Below, one piece after another: positions 25,878-33,690 of a stretch of DNA of 64,000 bases (position 1 is its first letter; each line of letters begins with the position of its first letter). Below the pieces are notes generated by a model that did no database searches, was not told the DNA's origin, and saw only the letters and a program-made list of their open reading frames with translations. Source of the DNA: Pseudomonadaceae bacterium (lineage in GTDB: Bacteria; Pseudomonadota; Gammaproteobacteria; Pseudomonadales; Pseudomonadaceae); the NCBI GenBank assembly GCA_900766265.1, contig CAAFUS010000018.1, positions 1-64,000 of the forward strand, given 5' to 3'. Both the position numbers and the translations under genes were made by a program.

Positions 25878-25899
25878 CGGGCCGGCACACGCCGGCCCG
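25878..25899 (+). terminator. Hairpin after the HDOD gene
   Basis: CGGGCCGGC (25878-25886) and GCCGGCCCG (25891-25899) form a perfect 9-bp stem with an ACAC loop, 10 bases past the stop. Only a weak pyrimidine stretch (TCCCT) follows, so termination may be incomplete. Confidence 0.5.
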
Positions 25900-26042
25900 T
25901 CCCTACCGTTCGCCGGCCCTGCTGAACCCTTGATGGTGGCGCCAGTCACAAAATGGACGGCACCTTCGCCGCATCCGCTTGCATGCCACCAGGCCCACCT
26001 GGCCAGTCATTGCAGTCTCGTCAGCAGAGGAAGGAGAACGAC

Positions 26043-26555
26043 ATGAACGCTAAAACAAAAGCATTTTTCAGCGGCACCATGGCCGTGCTGTTCGGCATGG
26101 CCGCCAACCTGGCGCTCGCAGCCGACGGCGACAACTTCGTCGACGAAGCATCGGCCAAGGGTCTTGCGGAAATCGAGACCGCCAAGCTGGCGCTGGAAAA
26201 AGGCACGGCCGAAGACATCCGCGCGTTCGCCCAGCAGATGATCGACGATCACACCAAGTCCAACCAGGAACTGGCCCAGCTGGCCGGCGAGAAGAACCTC
26301 GAAATCTCCGATAACGCGACCCTCATGGACAAGGCCAAGGCGATGATCCTGCAGATGCGCGACGGTGAAAATTTCGACCAGGCCTATGCGAACAACCAGG
26401 TCGTTGCCCACGAGCAGACCATCGAGCTGTATCGTGACTACATCCAGGATGGCGAGAACGCCGACCTCAAGCGCTTCGCCGAGCAAACCCTGCCGACGCT
26501 GGAACAGCACCTGGAGCATGCCCGCAAGCTTCAGGCCCAGCACGGCCAGCGCTGA
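26043..26555 (+). CDS. DUF4142 periplasmic protein
   Basis: This 170-residue protein has a signal peptide (MAVLFGMAANLALA-ADGDN) and a helical mature part with FVDEASAKGLAEIETAKLAL, FAQQMIDDHTKSNQEL and LPTLEQHLEHARKLQ. The pattern is that of DUF4142, a ferritin-like four-helix family without clear metal ligands here. AAGGAGAACGAC precedes the ATG. Function is unknown; relatives are often stress- or stationary-phase induced. It stands alone between the HDOD gene and convergent ung. Confidence 0.85.
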   Translation: MNAKTKAFFSGTMAVLFGMAANLALAADGDNFVDEASAKGLAEIETAKLALEKGTAEDIRAFAQQMIDDHTKSNQELAQLAGEKNLEISDNATLMDKAKAMILQMRDGENFDQAYANNQVVAHEQTIELYRDYIQDGENADLKRFAEQTLPTLEQHLEHARKLQAQHGQR

Positions 26556-26564
26556 GCCTGGCTG

Positions 26565-26590
26565 ACCGGTGCCCTTCGCGCGGCACCGGT
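26565..26590. terminator. Convergent hairpin between the DUF4142 gene and ung
   Basis: ACCGGTGCC (26565-26573) and GGCACCGGT (26582-26590) form a perfect 9-bp stem around an 8-base loop. It fills the 35 bases between the two convergent stop codons. There is no T-run on either side, so strength is uncertain. Confidence 0.5.
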
Positions 26591-27286
26591 CTACACCTCG
26601 GCCGGCAAACTCCAGTCGATTGGCGTCAGGCCGTTCTGTCTGAGAAATTGATTGGCGCGACTGAAATGCCCGTTCCCCAGAAAACCCCGGTGCGCCGACA
26701 ATGGCGAGGGGTGGGCCGACTTCAGCATCAGGTGGCGGGTAGGATCGATGAGCGGAGCCTTGCTCTGCGCATGAGCCCCCCAGAGCATGAACACCAGATG
26801 CGGACGCTGCTGCACCACCACTTCGATGATCCGATCGGTGAAGCGCTGCCATCCGGCCTTGGCATGCGAGCCGGCGTTACCTTGCTCGACGGTCAGCGAG
26901 GTGTTGAGCATCAGCACCCCCTGGTCGGCCCAGGATTGCAGGTAACCATGGACCGGAATGTCGAGGTTCAGGTCGCGCTTGAGCTCCTTGAAGATGTTCT
27001 GTAGCGAGGGCGGTGGCGCAACGCCCGGTTGAACCGAAAAGCACAGCCCATGCGCCTGCCCGGGGCCGTGGTAGGGGTCCTGACCGAGGATCACCACCTT
27101 CACCTGATCGAGCGGCGTGGAATTGAGTGCGTTGAAGATCAGCGGGCCAGGCGGGTAGATCACCTTCCCCGCAGCCTTTTCACGACGCAGGAAATCCTTG
27201 AGCTGCTGCATGTAGGGTTGCTGAAACTCGTCGTGCAGAGCGGCCTTCCAGCTCGGCTCCAGCTTGATGCGATCGTCTTGAGTCAT
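26591..27286 (-). CDS. ung: Uracil-DNA glycosylase
   Basis: Ung removes uracil from DNA as the first step of base excision repair. The 231-residue protein has the water-activating loop VVILGQDPYHGPGQAHGL with Asp70, the uracil-binding MLNTSLTVEQ, and the leucine loop HPSPLSAHRGF. ATG 27286 is preferred over a TTG four codons upstream because GGGGA lies five bases before it. It converges on the DUF4142 gene. Confidence 0.97.
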   Translation of the reverse strand: MTQDDRIKLEPSWKAALHDEFQQPYMQQLKDFLRREKAAGKVIYPPGPLIFNALNSTPLDQVKVVILGQDPYHGPGQAHGLCFSVQPGVAPPPSLQNIFKELKRDLNLDIPVHGYLQSWADQGVLMLNTSLTVEQGNAGSHAKAGWQRFTDRIIEVVVQQRPHLVFMLWGAHAQSKAPLIDPTRHLMLKSAHPSPLSAHRGFLGNGHFSRANQFLRQNGLTPIDWSLPAEV

Positions 27287-27484
27287 CCGAATCCCCAATT
27301 GGCGGCTGCCGCACCCTAAAAAGCATGACCAGGCGTGTCAATCGGCATCGCCACGAAGAGGTCCTCTGCCAGGTGCGTGGAATGTGAACTCCGTCGCCCC
27401 TTCTAGACCAATAGACGATGCCCAGTGGAACGACGCGGGCGTAGAAACGACCCGAGTGCTTATAACAACAACAAGGAATTTCTC

Positions 27485-28732
27485 ATGATCAGACCACTCG
27501 TCGCGCTTGCGCTGTATCTGGGCACCATGGTCACTGCGCTGGCAGCGGAGCCAGTCACCCTTGGTCTCAACTATCCCCGCACCGGTAGCTATAAGGAGGA
27601 AGGCTTGGCGCAAATGCGCGGCGCACTCCTGGCAATCGACGAAATCAACGAAAAAGGCGGCGTACTGGGCCGCCCGCTACGGCTGGCCAGCCACAATAGC
27701 GCGTCGATACCGGAACGGGCCGTGGCCAATGTCGACAAACTGGCTGACGAAGGCGCGGTAATGATCTTCGGCGGGGCGTCCAGTGCCGTGGCGATCGCCG
27801 CTGGCAAGCGCGCCAAGGAGCGCGGCCTGCTCTACTTCGGCACTCTCACTTACTCCAACGACACTACTGGAAAAGACGGCCATCGCTATCAGTTTCGCGA
27901 GTGCAACAGCGCCTGGATGAGCGCCAAGGTGCTCGGCCAATATCTCAACCAGCATATGCCGAACAAGCGCTACTTCTACATCACCTCCGATTACACCTGG
28001 GGCCATACCAGCGAGTCGTCACTGCGCCTGAACACGAACAGCCAGGACGCCAGCCGCCATCCCGGCATCAAGGTCCAGTTCCCCGGCGCGCGCTTGTCCG
28101 ATTACCGCGACGCGCTGGCGCAAGCCGCCTCGAGCCAGGCCGAAGTGCTGGCACTGGTCCTGTTCGGCGACGACCTGGTCAGGGCAATGCGCATCGCTGA
28201 CGAGTTGGGGCTGACCAAACGCATGCAGATCGCGGTACCGAACCTCACCCTGAGCATGGTTGAACAGGCCGGCCCTGACATCATGCAGGGCGTCCTGGGG
28301 ACCGAACCCTGGACCTGGCGCGTACCGGCGCTGGAAGGATCGGAGCGCGGCCAGGCCTTTGTCGAGGCATTCGACGCCCGCTACCAGACACACCCATCCA
28401 GCTCCGCTGCGTCGGCCTACAGCATCGTTCATCAGTGGGCGGACGCAGCCACGCGGGCCCGCAGCTTCAACAGCGAAGCGCTGATCGCCGCGCTCGAAGA
28501 CTACCGCTACCGGTTGCTCAAGGACGAACAGTACTGGCGCCGCTTCGATCACCAGAACGTCCAGACCGTCTATGCGGTCCGAGTGAAACCCCGCGAGGAG
28601 GTGCTGAAGGATCGCTTCAAGCAGGATTACTTCGAAATCGTCCATCGCCTCTCGGGCGAGCAAGCTGCGCCGACCCTCGCCCAATGGCAACAGGAGAGAC
28701 AGAGCGCTGGCCTGTCGACGAAACTCGAGTAA
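27485..28732 (+). CDS. Periplasmic ligand-binding protein, branched-chain amino acid/urea type (orphan)
   Basis: This 415-residue protein has a signal peptide (LVALALYLGTMVTALA-AEPV) and a type I periplasmic binding fold: GLNYPRTGSYKEEGLAQMRG, AIDEINEKGGVLGRPLRL, GGASSAVAIAAGKRAKERG, RYFYITSDYTWGHT. It resembles LivJ/UrtA-type receptors for amino acids, amides or urea. No ABC permease or ATPase gene is nearby, so it may feed a distant transporter or a sensor. AAGGAATTTCTC precedes the ATG. Its last 116 bases overlap the convergent DsbA-like frame. Confidence 0.85.
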   Translation: MIRPLVALALYLGTMVTALAAEPVTLGLNYPRTGSYKEEGLAQMRGALLAIDEINEKGGVLGRPLRLASHNSASIPERAVANVDKLADEGAVMIFGGASSAVAIAAGKRAKERGLLYFGTLTYSNDTTGKDGHRYQFRECNSAWMSAKVLGQYLNQHMPNKRYFYITSDYTWGHTSESSLRLNTNSQDASRHPGIKVQFPGARLSDYRDALAQAASSQAEVLALVLFGDDLVRAMRIADELGLTKRMQIAVPNLTLSMVEQAGPDIMQGVLGTEPWTWRVPALEGSERGQAFVEAFDARYQTHPSSSAASAYSIVHQWADAATRARSFNSEALIAALEDYRYRLLKDEQYWRRFDHQNVQTVYAVRVKPREEVLKDRFKQDYFEIVHRLSGEQAAPTLAQWQQERQSAGLSTKLE

Positions 28733-29363
28733 CCTCAGGCTGCCTCAGTATCTGCGCGACGGCGCGTCTGAGTGTGTCGAATTCCACCGCGCCACGCAGA
28801 CAGATCGCCTCTTCCAGCAACTGGCCGGCCGGCCGGATGCAGATGACCGGCAACACCGAGGTGTCGAGGCCCTCGGCCAGCTGCCGGTCGGCGAACAGGT
28901 CTTCCAGATAATGCCCGGTGTCGATCGCCTGCTTCAGGGCATCGGTCTCGAGGCCCAGCTCCTGGGCCAGTTCCAGCAGTACCGCCTCTTCGCCGATATC
29001 GCGCCCCTCTTCGAAATAGGCCCGGAACAGCGCCTCGTGGACCACCTCGAAGCATCCCTTCGCCCGCGCGAAGGCCGCCATCTCGAACGCCTTGCGGCTC
29101 GGCGGCTGACCGACCGGCCGGCGCGGGACGATCTGGCGCAGCGAGGCCATGGGAAAAGCCTCCCGCGACCAGTCTTCGCCAGGCTCCTCGGCGTCGGGAT
29201 CAGGCACCAGAATGGGTTCGGGGCGAAGTTCGAACGCATGCCAGACCAGCGATGCGCGCGGCCCCAGCTCATGGGCGAGCTGCTTGATCACGGGCAACTG
29301 TATGTAGCAGACCGGACAGACATAATCGCTCCAGACGTCGATCCGGATGGTGGCGGTAGACAT
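28617..29363 (-). CDS. DsbA-family (FrnE-like) thioredoxin-fold oxidoreductase
   Basis: This 248-residue protein has the FrnE-type N-terminus IRIDVWSDYVCPVCYIQL, with a CPVC active site, then a helical insertion (AAFARAKGCFEVVHEALFRA) and the cis-Pro loop TSVLPVICIRP near the C-terminus. There is no signal peptide, so it acts in the cytosol. Family members usually end near residue 210; here the frame continues about 38 residues into an arginine/serine-rich tail that is antisense to the binding-protein gene. A +1 shift near 28750 would give a stop at 28735, so the tail may reflect a lost stop or small frameshift. Confidence 0.78.
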   Translation of the reverse strand: MSTATIRIDVWSDYVCPVCYIQLPVIKQLAHELGPRASLVWHAFELRPEPILVPDPDAEEPGEDWSREAFPMASLRQIVPRRPVGQPPSRKAFEMAAFARAKGCFEVVHEALFRAYFEEGRDIGEEAVLLELAQELGLETDALKQAIDTGHYLEDLFADRQLAEGLDTSVLPVICIRPAGQLLEEAICLRGAVEFDTLRRAVAQILRQPEVTRVSSTGQRSVSPVAIGRGSAQLARPRGDGRFRSNPA

Positions 29364-29513
29364 GGCACTCTCCTGACGGACTCCCTACTTGCGACCCGGC
29401 TCGAGACCTGAAATTCACCCCGCCTGCGCCAATAGCTCGGCTGCCCCGCTCCGCATTGGGAACAACCACTGCAACAGCCGGCCCAAAGATCATCGACCAT
29501 CGGAGGTGTCACG

Positions 29514-29831
29514 ATGAGCAAAGCAATCAAGCCCGACGCCGAGCGCCCGTACTTCGACGCGCCGGCAGGCATTCCAGCCGGCAGTGATCATCAGATCCCC
29601 CATAGCCACCGGTTCAGGCACAACGACCTGGATGTCATCGTGCACCTGACCGGCTACGAATATGAAAGCCTCGGCCAGACCCTCTGGGCCTTTGGCATCG
29701 AACTGGTGCGCGACCGGCAGATCGTGCAGCCGGTCCGGGTCCACCAGGAACGGCATTACGGACAGTTCGAAGAAGCCCTGGCCGAAGGCATCGAGCAGGG
29801 CCGGCAACAGGCCGAAACCTTCGGCCGATAG
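29514..29831 (+). CDS. Small protein of unknown function
   Basis: This 105-residue soluble, slightly acidic protein is not one I recognise. GGAGG lies seven bases before the ATG, and codon usage is like its neighbours, so it is probably expressed. The middle part (HRFRHNDLDVIVHLTGYEYE, LGQTLWAFGIELVRDRQ) suggests a small alpha/beta fold; the C-terminus is a charged helix (FEEALAEGIEQGRQQAE). No signal peptide or membrane helix. It precedes the crotonase pair by 75 bases on the same strand and is divergent from the DsbA-like gene. Confidence 0.7.
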   Translation: MSKAIKPDAERPYFDAPAGIPAGSDHQIPHSHRFRHNDLDVIVHLTGYEYESLGQTLWAFGIELVRDRQIVQPVRVHQERHYGQFEEALAEGIEQGRQQAETFGR

Positions 29832-29906
29832 GCCAGCGACGCCGCATTTTCTAGAATCCTCCAACGCTACCGAGCACAAGCAATGGACGACAAAAGGATC
29901 GACCGC

Positions 29907-30725
29907 ATGACCAATGCCATTGAGCCTTATCACGCCGGTGTCTTCGACCTGACCCACAAGCTCACGGTGGAAAAGCACGGCCACACCGCCCTGATCACCA
30001 TCAATCACCCGCCGGCCAACACCTGGGACCGTGAATCGCTGATCGGGCTCCGGCAGGTGGTCGAACATCTGGACCGGGACCCCGAGATCTACGCCCTGGT
30101 TATCACCGGCCAGGGCGAGAAGTTCTTCAGCGCCGGCGCCGACCTCAAGCTTTTCGCCGATGGCGACCGCCACCACGCACGGGAGATGGCCCGCCGCTTC
30201 GGCGAAGCCTTCGAGGCTTTGCGCGACTTTCGCGGCGTGACCATCGCGGCGATCAACGGCTTCGCATTGGGTGGCGGGCTCGAGTGCGCCCTGGCCTGCG
30301 ACCTGCGTATTGCCGAGCGGCAGGCCGAGTTGGGCCTGCCCGAAGCCTCGGTCGGCCTGCTGCCCTGTGCCGGGGGGACCCAGGCGCTTGCCTGGTTAGT
30401 AGGCGAAGGCTGGGCCAAGCGGATGATTCTCTGTGGCGAGCGCATCACCGCCGAGACCGCGCTGCGTATCGGGCTGGTCGAGCAACTGGTCGATGCCGGC
30501 GAGGCGCGCGGCCATGCCCTGCTGCTGGCGACCCGCGTGGCACGCCAGAGCCCGGTTGCTGTAAGGGCCATCAAACCCCTGATCAACGGCGTTCGAAGCC
30601 GCGGCCCGGACACCTTTGCCGCCGCCGAGCGCGAGGCCTTCCTCGACCTTTTCGAAGCAGAGGATACCCGCGAGGGGGTCAACGCCTTCCTGGAAAAACG
30701 CGACCCGCAATGGCGCAACCGCTGA
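29907..30725 (+). CDS. dspI: Enoyl-CoA hydratase, DspI-like
   Basis: This 272-residue crotonase-fold protein has the oxyanion-hole segments GEKFFSAGADLKLFADGD and AAINGFALGGGLECALACDL, and the catalytic-glutamate stretch GLPEASVGLLPCAGGTQAL. Length, N-terminus (MTNAIEPYHAGVFDL) and the following gene match, from memory, P. aeruginosa PA0745, named DspI for its role in making the dispersion signal cis-2-decenoic acid. Whether this homologue makes that signal cannot be judged here. ATG 29907 has AAGGA upstream, unlike the ATG at 29883. The next gene follows after 39 bases. Confidence 0.75.
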   Translation: MTNAIEPYHAGVFDLTHKLTVEKHGHTALITINHPPANTWDRESLIGLRQVVEHLDRDPEIYALVITGQGEKFFSAGADLKLFADGDRHHAREMARRFGEAFEALRDFRGVTIAAINGFALGGGLECALACDLRIAERQAELGLPEASVGLLPCAGGTQALAWLVGEGWAKRMILCGERITAETALRIGLVEQLVDAGEARGHALLLATRVARQSPVAVRAIKPLINGVRSRGPDTFAAAEREAFLDLFEAEDTREGVNAFLEKRDPQWRNR

Positions 30726-30764
30726 CGCCGCCATGCCCCATACCGACAACAAGAAAGGCCGTCC

Positions 30765-31871
30765 ATGAACGTGATCTTCGAAGAACGCCCCGCCCTCCAC
30801 GGCACCCGCATCGGCATTGCCACGCTCGACTCGGAAGAGAGCCTCAACGCCTTGAGCCTGCCAATGATAGAGGCGCTGCTGGCTCAGCTGGACCGCTGGG
30901 AAAACGACCCCGCACTGGTCTGCGTATTGCTTCGCGGCAATGGCGAAAAGGCCTTCTGCGCCGGTGGCGACGTCAGGCGACTGGCGAAAGCCTGCCTGGA
31001 TCAGCCTGGCGAGGTGCCAGCGCTGGCCAGCCGCTTCTTCGCTGACGAGTACCGGCTCGATTACCGCCTACACCGCTTCCGCAAACCGGTGATCGGCTGG
31101 GGCCACGGCTATGTTATGGGCGGCGGGATGGGCCTGCTACAGGGCTGTTCGATCCGCATCGTCACGCCCGACAGCCGCCTGGCCATGCCGGAAATCAGCA
31201 TCGGCCTATATCCGGACGTCGGTGCCAGCTGGTTCCTTCAACGGCTCCCAGGCAAGCTGGGGGCCTTCGTCGGGCTGACCGCCACCCATGTGAACGCACG
31301 CGATGCCCTCGACCTGGGTCTGGCCGACCGGTGCCTGCGCCAGGAGCAGCAGAACAACCTGATCGAAGGGCTCATCCAGTTGAACTGGAACGACCAGGCC
31401 CCCAGTCAGCTCAACAGCCTGCTCAGGGCCCTGGCGCAGGATGCCAGCCAGCACCTGCCGCGGGCGCAACTGCTGCCGCGCCGCGAAACGATCGACCAGC
31501 TACTCGACGTCGCCGATCTTCCGACGGCCTGGCGAGCGCTGACCGCACTGGCGGACGACAACGATCCACTGTTCAGCCGGGCGGCCGAAACCCTGCGCAA
31601 CGGCTGCCCGCTGACAGGCCATCTGCTCTGGGAACAATTGCGCCGCGCTCGGCACTTATCCCTCGCCCAGGCGCTGCGCATGGAGTACGCGATTAGCCTG
31701 AATTGCTGCCGTCATCCAGAATTTCCCGAAGGGGTGAGAGCGCGACTCATCGACAAGGACAACCAGCCGCGCTGGCACTGGCCCGACCCGGCGAGCGTGC
31801 CGCCCGCCGCGGTGGACGCCCACTTCCAGCCCACCTGGGAAGGCGAGCACCCCTTGGCGGATCTCGACTGA
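30765..31871 (+). CDS. 3-Hydroxyisobutyryl-CoA hydrolase-type crotonase
   Basis: This 368-residue protein belongs to the HIBYL-CoA hydrolase branch of the crotonase family, which acts in valine breakdown. Diagnostic parts are GNGEKAFCAGGDVRRL, KPVIGWGHGYVMGGGMGLLQG and AMPEISIGLYPDVGASWFLQRL, plus the long C-terminal helical extension of this branch with NCCRHPEFPEGVRARLIDKD. It forms a likely two-gene unit with the preceding dspI-like gene, as PA0745-PA0744 do. The true substrate could be another hydroxyacyl- or enoyl-CoA. Confidence 0.85.
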   Translation: MNVIFEERPALHGTRIGIATLDSEESLNALSLPMIEALLAQLDRWENDPALVCVLLRGNGEKAFCAGGDVRRLAKACLDQPGEVPALASRFFADEYRLDYRLHRFRKPVIGWGHGYVMGGGMGLLQGCSIRIVTPDSRLAMPEISIGLYPDVGASWFLQRLPGKLGAFVGLTATHVNARDALDLGLADRCLRQEQQNNLIEGLIQLNWNDQAPSQLNSLLRALAQDASQHLPRAQLLPRRETIDQLLDVADLPTAWRALTALADDNDPLFSRAAETLRNGCPLTGHLLWEQLRRARHLSLAQALRMEYAISLNCCRHPEFPEGVRARLIDKDNQPRWHWPDPASVPPAAVDAHFQPTWEGEHPLADLD

Positions 31872-31874
31872 GGG

Positions 31875-32300
31875 CTACCAGCGACGGTACGAGCCATTGT
31901 ACTGCCGCTGCGGCTGACCGTAGTAGCCACGGGGCTGATGCTGGTACTGCGGCGGACGGTAGCCGTGCTGAGGCGGACGGTAGCCATGGTGCGGCGGTCG
32001 ATAATGAGGGTGTCGCTGATCGAATCTCTGGTCGTTACGCTGCCAGCGACCCAGCCGGATGTCCGTGCGGGAACCGGTCTGGGGCGGGCGGTAGCCGGGC
32101 TGGTTCGGCAGATTGCGCTGATATTGAGGGTGTTGCGGATAGGGGCTACGCGGGTCGTACTGATAGGAACGCGCCTGCGAGCCCGCACCGTAATAGCCAT
32201 GGTCGCCGGCCTTGTAGACATAGACGCCGCCCCGGCTATCAGCATGGGCACCCAGCGCCAAGCCGAGGCCCACAATTCCCACGAGAATTCGAAGCTTCAT
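31875..32300 (-). CDS. Exported proline/tyrosine-rich YRPP-repeat protein
   Basis: This 141-residue protein has a signal peptide (ILVGIVGLGLALGAHA-DSRG) and a low-complexity mature part rich in Pro, Tyr, Gln, His and Arg. A near-tandem seven-residue repeat reads HYRPPH-HGYRPPQ-HGYRPPQ, with an earlier GYRPPQ copy. It is strongly basic, has no cysteine and probably little fixed structure. GGAGG lies six bases before ATG 32300. I do not recognise a family; secreted matrix- or surface-associated or metal-binding roles are possible guesses only. It converges on the crotonase gene with a 3-base gap and is divergent from rnfA. Confidence 0.75.
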   Translation of the reverse strand: MKLRILVGIVGLGLALGAHADSRGGVYVYKAGDHGYYGAGSQARSYQYDPRSPYPQHPQYQRNLPNQPGYRPPQTGSRTDIRLGRWQRNDQRFDQRHPHYRPPHHGYRPPQHGYRPPQYQHQPRGYYGQPQRQYNGSYRRW

Positions 32301-32462
32301 CACTACCTCCAGGCCTAACGGGCACCTTGCCCAGGCTTTGGACATTGGACCTCATGATCGGCGACTTGCCCCCGGTTGCGACACCGGGTTCGTATCAATG
32401 TGTTACAGAGGCCGCGCGGGCGCCTTGCCCGTCGCCGCCGGGCGCTGCGGCAACGGCCACGG

Positions 32463-32491
32463 TTGTATGCCCTACTCGCCTTCCCGATAAT
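32463..32491 (+). promoter_or_regulatory. Promoter of the rnf operon
   Basis: TTGTAT (32463-32468), 17 bases, then GATAAT (32486-32491) is a good sigma-70 pair. Transcription would start near 32498, about 36 bases before the rnfA ATG. No other strong candidate is seen in the 233 bases between the divergent repeat-protein gene and rnfA. Confidence 0.55.
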
Positions 32492-32533
32492 AGGCGCCCT
32501 TTTTTCCCAAGACGCTTCGGCGCGACGGATCCG

Positions 32534-33118
32534 ATGACCGAACTCGCCCTGATCATGGTTAGCGCCATACTGGTCAACAATTTCGTCCTGGTCCAGTTCC
32601 TTGGCCTGTGCCCCTTCATGGGCGTGTCGAAAAAGATCGAGGCCGCCATCGGCCTGTCCCTGGCGACCACCTTCGTGCTCACGCTCGCGGCGATGTGCAG
32701 CCATCTGGTGCAGCGCTACGTGCTCGCGCCGCTCGACCTGGAATACCTGCGCACCATCGGCTTCATCCTGATCATCGCGGTGGTGGTGCAGTTCACCGAA
32801 ATGCTGGTGAACAAGACCAGCCCGCTGCTCTACCGGGTGCTGGGCATCTTCCTGCCGTTGATCACTACCAACTGCATCGTGCTCGGGGTCGCGCTGCTCA
32901 ACGCCAATCGCCAGGAGCTCGACTTCCTGACGGCGACCGCTACGGGCTTCGCGGCGGGACTAGGCTTTTCGCTGGTGCTGGTGCTGTTCGCCGCCCTGCG
33001 GGAGCGGATCGCCATCGCCGACGTGCCCCAGACGTTTCAGGGGACCGCCATCGGCATGATCACCGCCGGTCTGATGTCGCTCGCGTTCATGGGCTTCAGC
33101 GGGCTCATCAAGCCATGA
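32534..33118 (+). CDS. rnfA: Rnf/Rsx electron transport complex subunit A
   Basis: RnfA is an integral membrane subunit of the Rnf complex, which couples electron flow between NADH and ferredoxin to ion movement. The 194-residue protein has six membrane helices, starts MTELALIMVSAILVNNFVLV, and carries LGLCPFMGVS and LPLITTNCIVLG, the two conserved cysteine regions shared with RnfE and NqrD/E. An upstream open frame to 31703 is not coding. The stop overlaps the rnfB start by 4 bases. Confidence 0.97.
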   Translation: MTELALIMVSAILVNNFVLVQFLGLCPFMGVSKKIEAAIGLSLATTFVLTLAAMCSHLVQRYVLAPLDLEYLRTIGFILIIAVVVQFTEMLVNKTSPLLYRVLGIFLPLITTNCIVLGVALLNANRQELDFLTATATGFAAGLGFSLVLVLFAALRERIAIADVPQTFQGTAIGMITAGLMSLAFMGFSGLIKP

Positions 33119-33690
33119 GTCTCGTCCTGGTGGCCGTGCTGGTGCTGGCCGCGATGTGCCTGCTGTGCGGCGCCATACTCGGCTTCGCCGCGGTACGCTT
33201 CAGGGTCGAGGGTGATCCGGTGACCGAGCGGATCAACGCCCTGCTGCCGCAGACCCAGTGCGGCCAGTGCGGCTATCCCGGCTGCAAGCCATACGCCCAG
33301 GCCATCGCCGCCGGGGACAAGATCAACAAGTGCCCACCGGGCGGCGAGTCGACCATCCAGGCGTTGGCCGACCTGCTGGACCTGGACGCTGAGCCTCTCG
33401 ATGCCGAAGGTGGGGAAAAGCCGCCAATGGTCGCCTACATTCGCGAGGCCGAATGCATCGGCTGCACCAAATGCATCAAGGCCTGCCCGGTCGACGCGAT
33501 CGTCGGGGCCGCCAAGCTGATGCACACGGTGATCGTGTCCGAGTGCACCGGCTGCGACCTGTGCGTGGAGCCCTGCCCTGTCGATTGCATCGACATGATC
33601 GAAGTGCCCGGCGGCCTGCGGCAATGGAGCTGGGACCGCCCACCATCACCGGGCCGCCTGATCGCCTCCGACCGGGAGCGCGCCGCATGA
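33115..33690 (+). CDS. rnfB: Rnf complex ferredoxin subunit B
   Basis: RnfB is the iron-sulfur subunit that passes electrons within Rnf. The 191-residue protein has an N-terminal membrane anchor, a [4Fe-4S] domain with TQCGQCGYPGCKPYAQAI and NKCPPGG, then two ferredoxin clusters, ECIGCTKCIKACPVDAI and ECTGCDLCVEPCPVDCI. All expected cysteines are present. It overlaps rnfA and rnfC by 4 bases each, so the operon is tightly coupled. Confidence 0.97.
   Translation: MSLVLVAVLVLAAMCLLCGAILGFAAVRFRVEGDPVTERINALLPQTQCGQCGYPGCKPYAQAIAAGDKINKCPPGGESTIQALADLLDLDAEPLDAEGGEKPPMVAYIREAECIGCTKCIKACPVDAIVGAAKLMHTVIVSECTGCDLCVEPCPVDCIDMIEVPGGLRQWSWDRPPSPGRLIASDRERAA

Noticed and set aside
27300..27484. Sigma-54 promoter before the orphan binding-protein gene
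   Set aside because: No TGGCAC-N5-TTGC match could be found; a TATAAC near 27460 has no convincing -35 partner, so no promoter is annotated.
31703..32533. Upstream extension of the rnfA frame (to 471 residues)
   Set aside because: The extension crosses the end of the crotonase gene and the antisense repeat-protein gene; RnfA homologues begin at the ATG at 32534.
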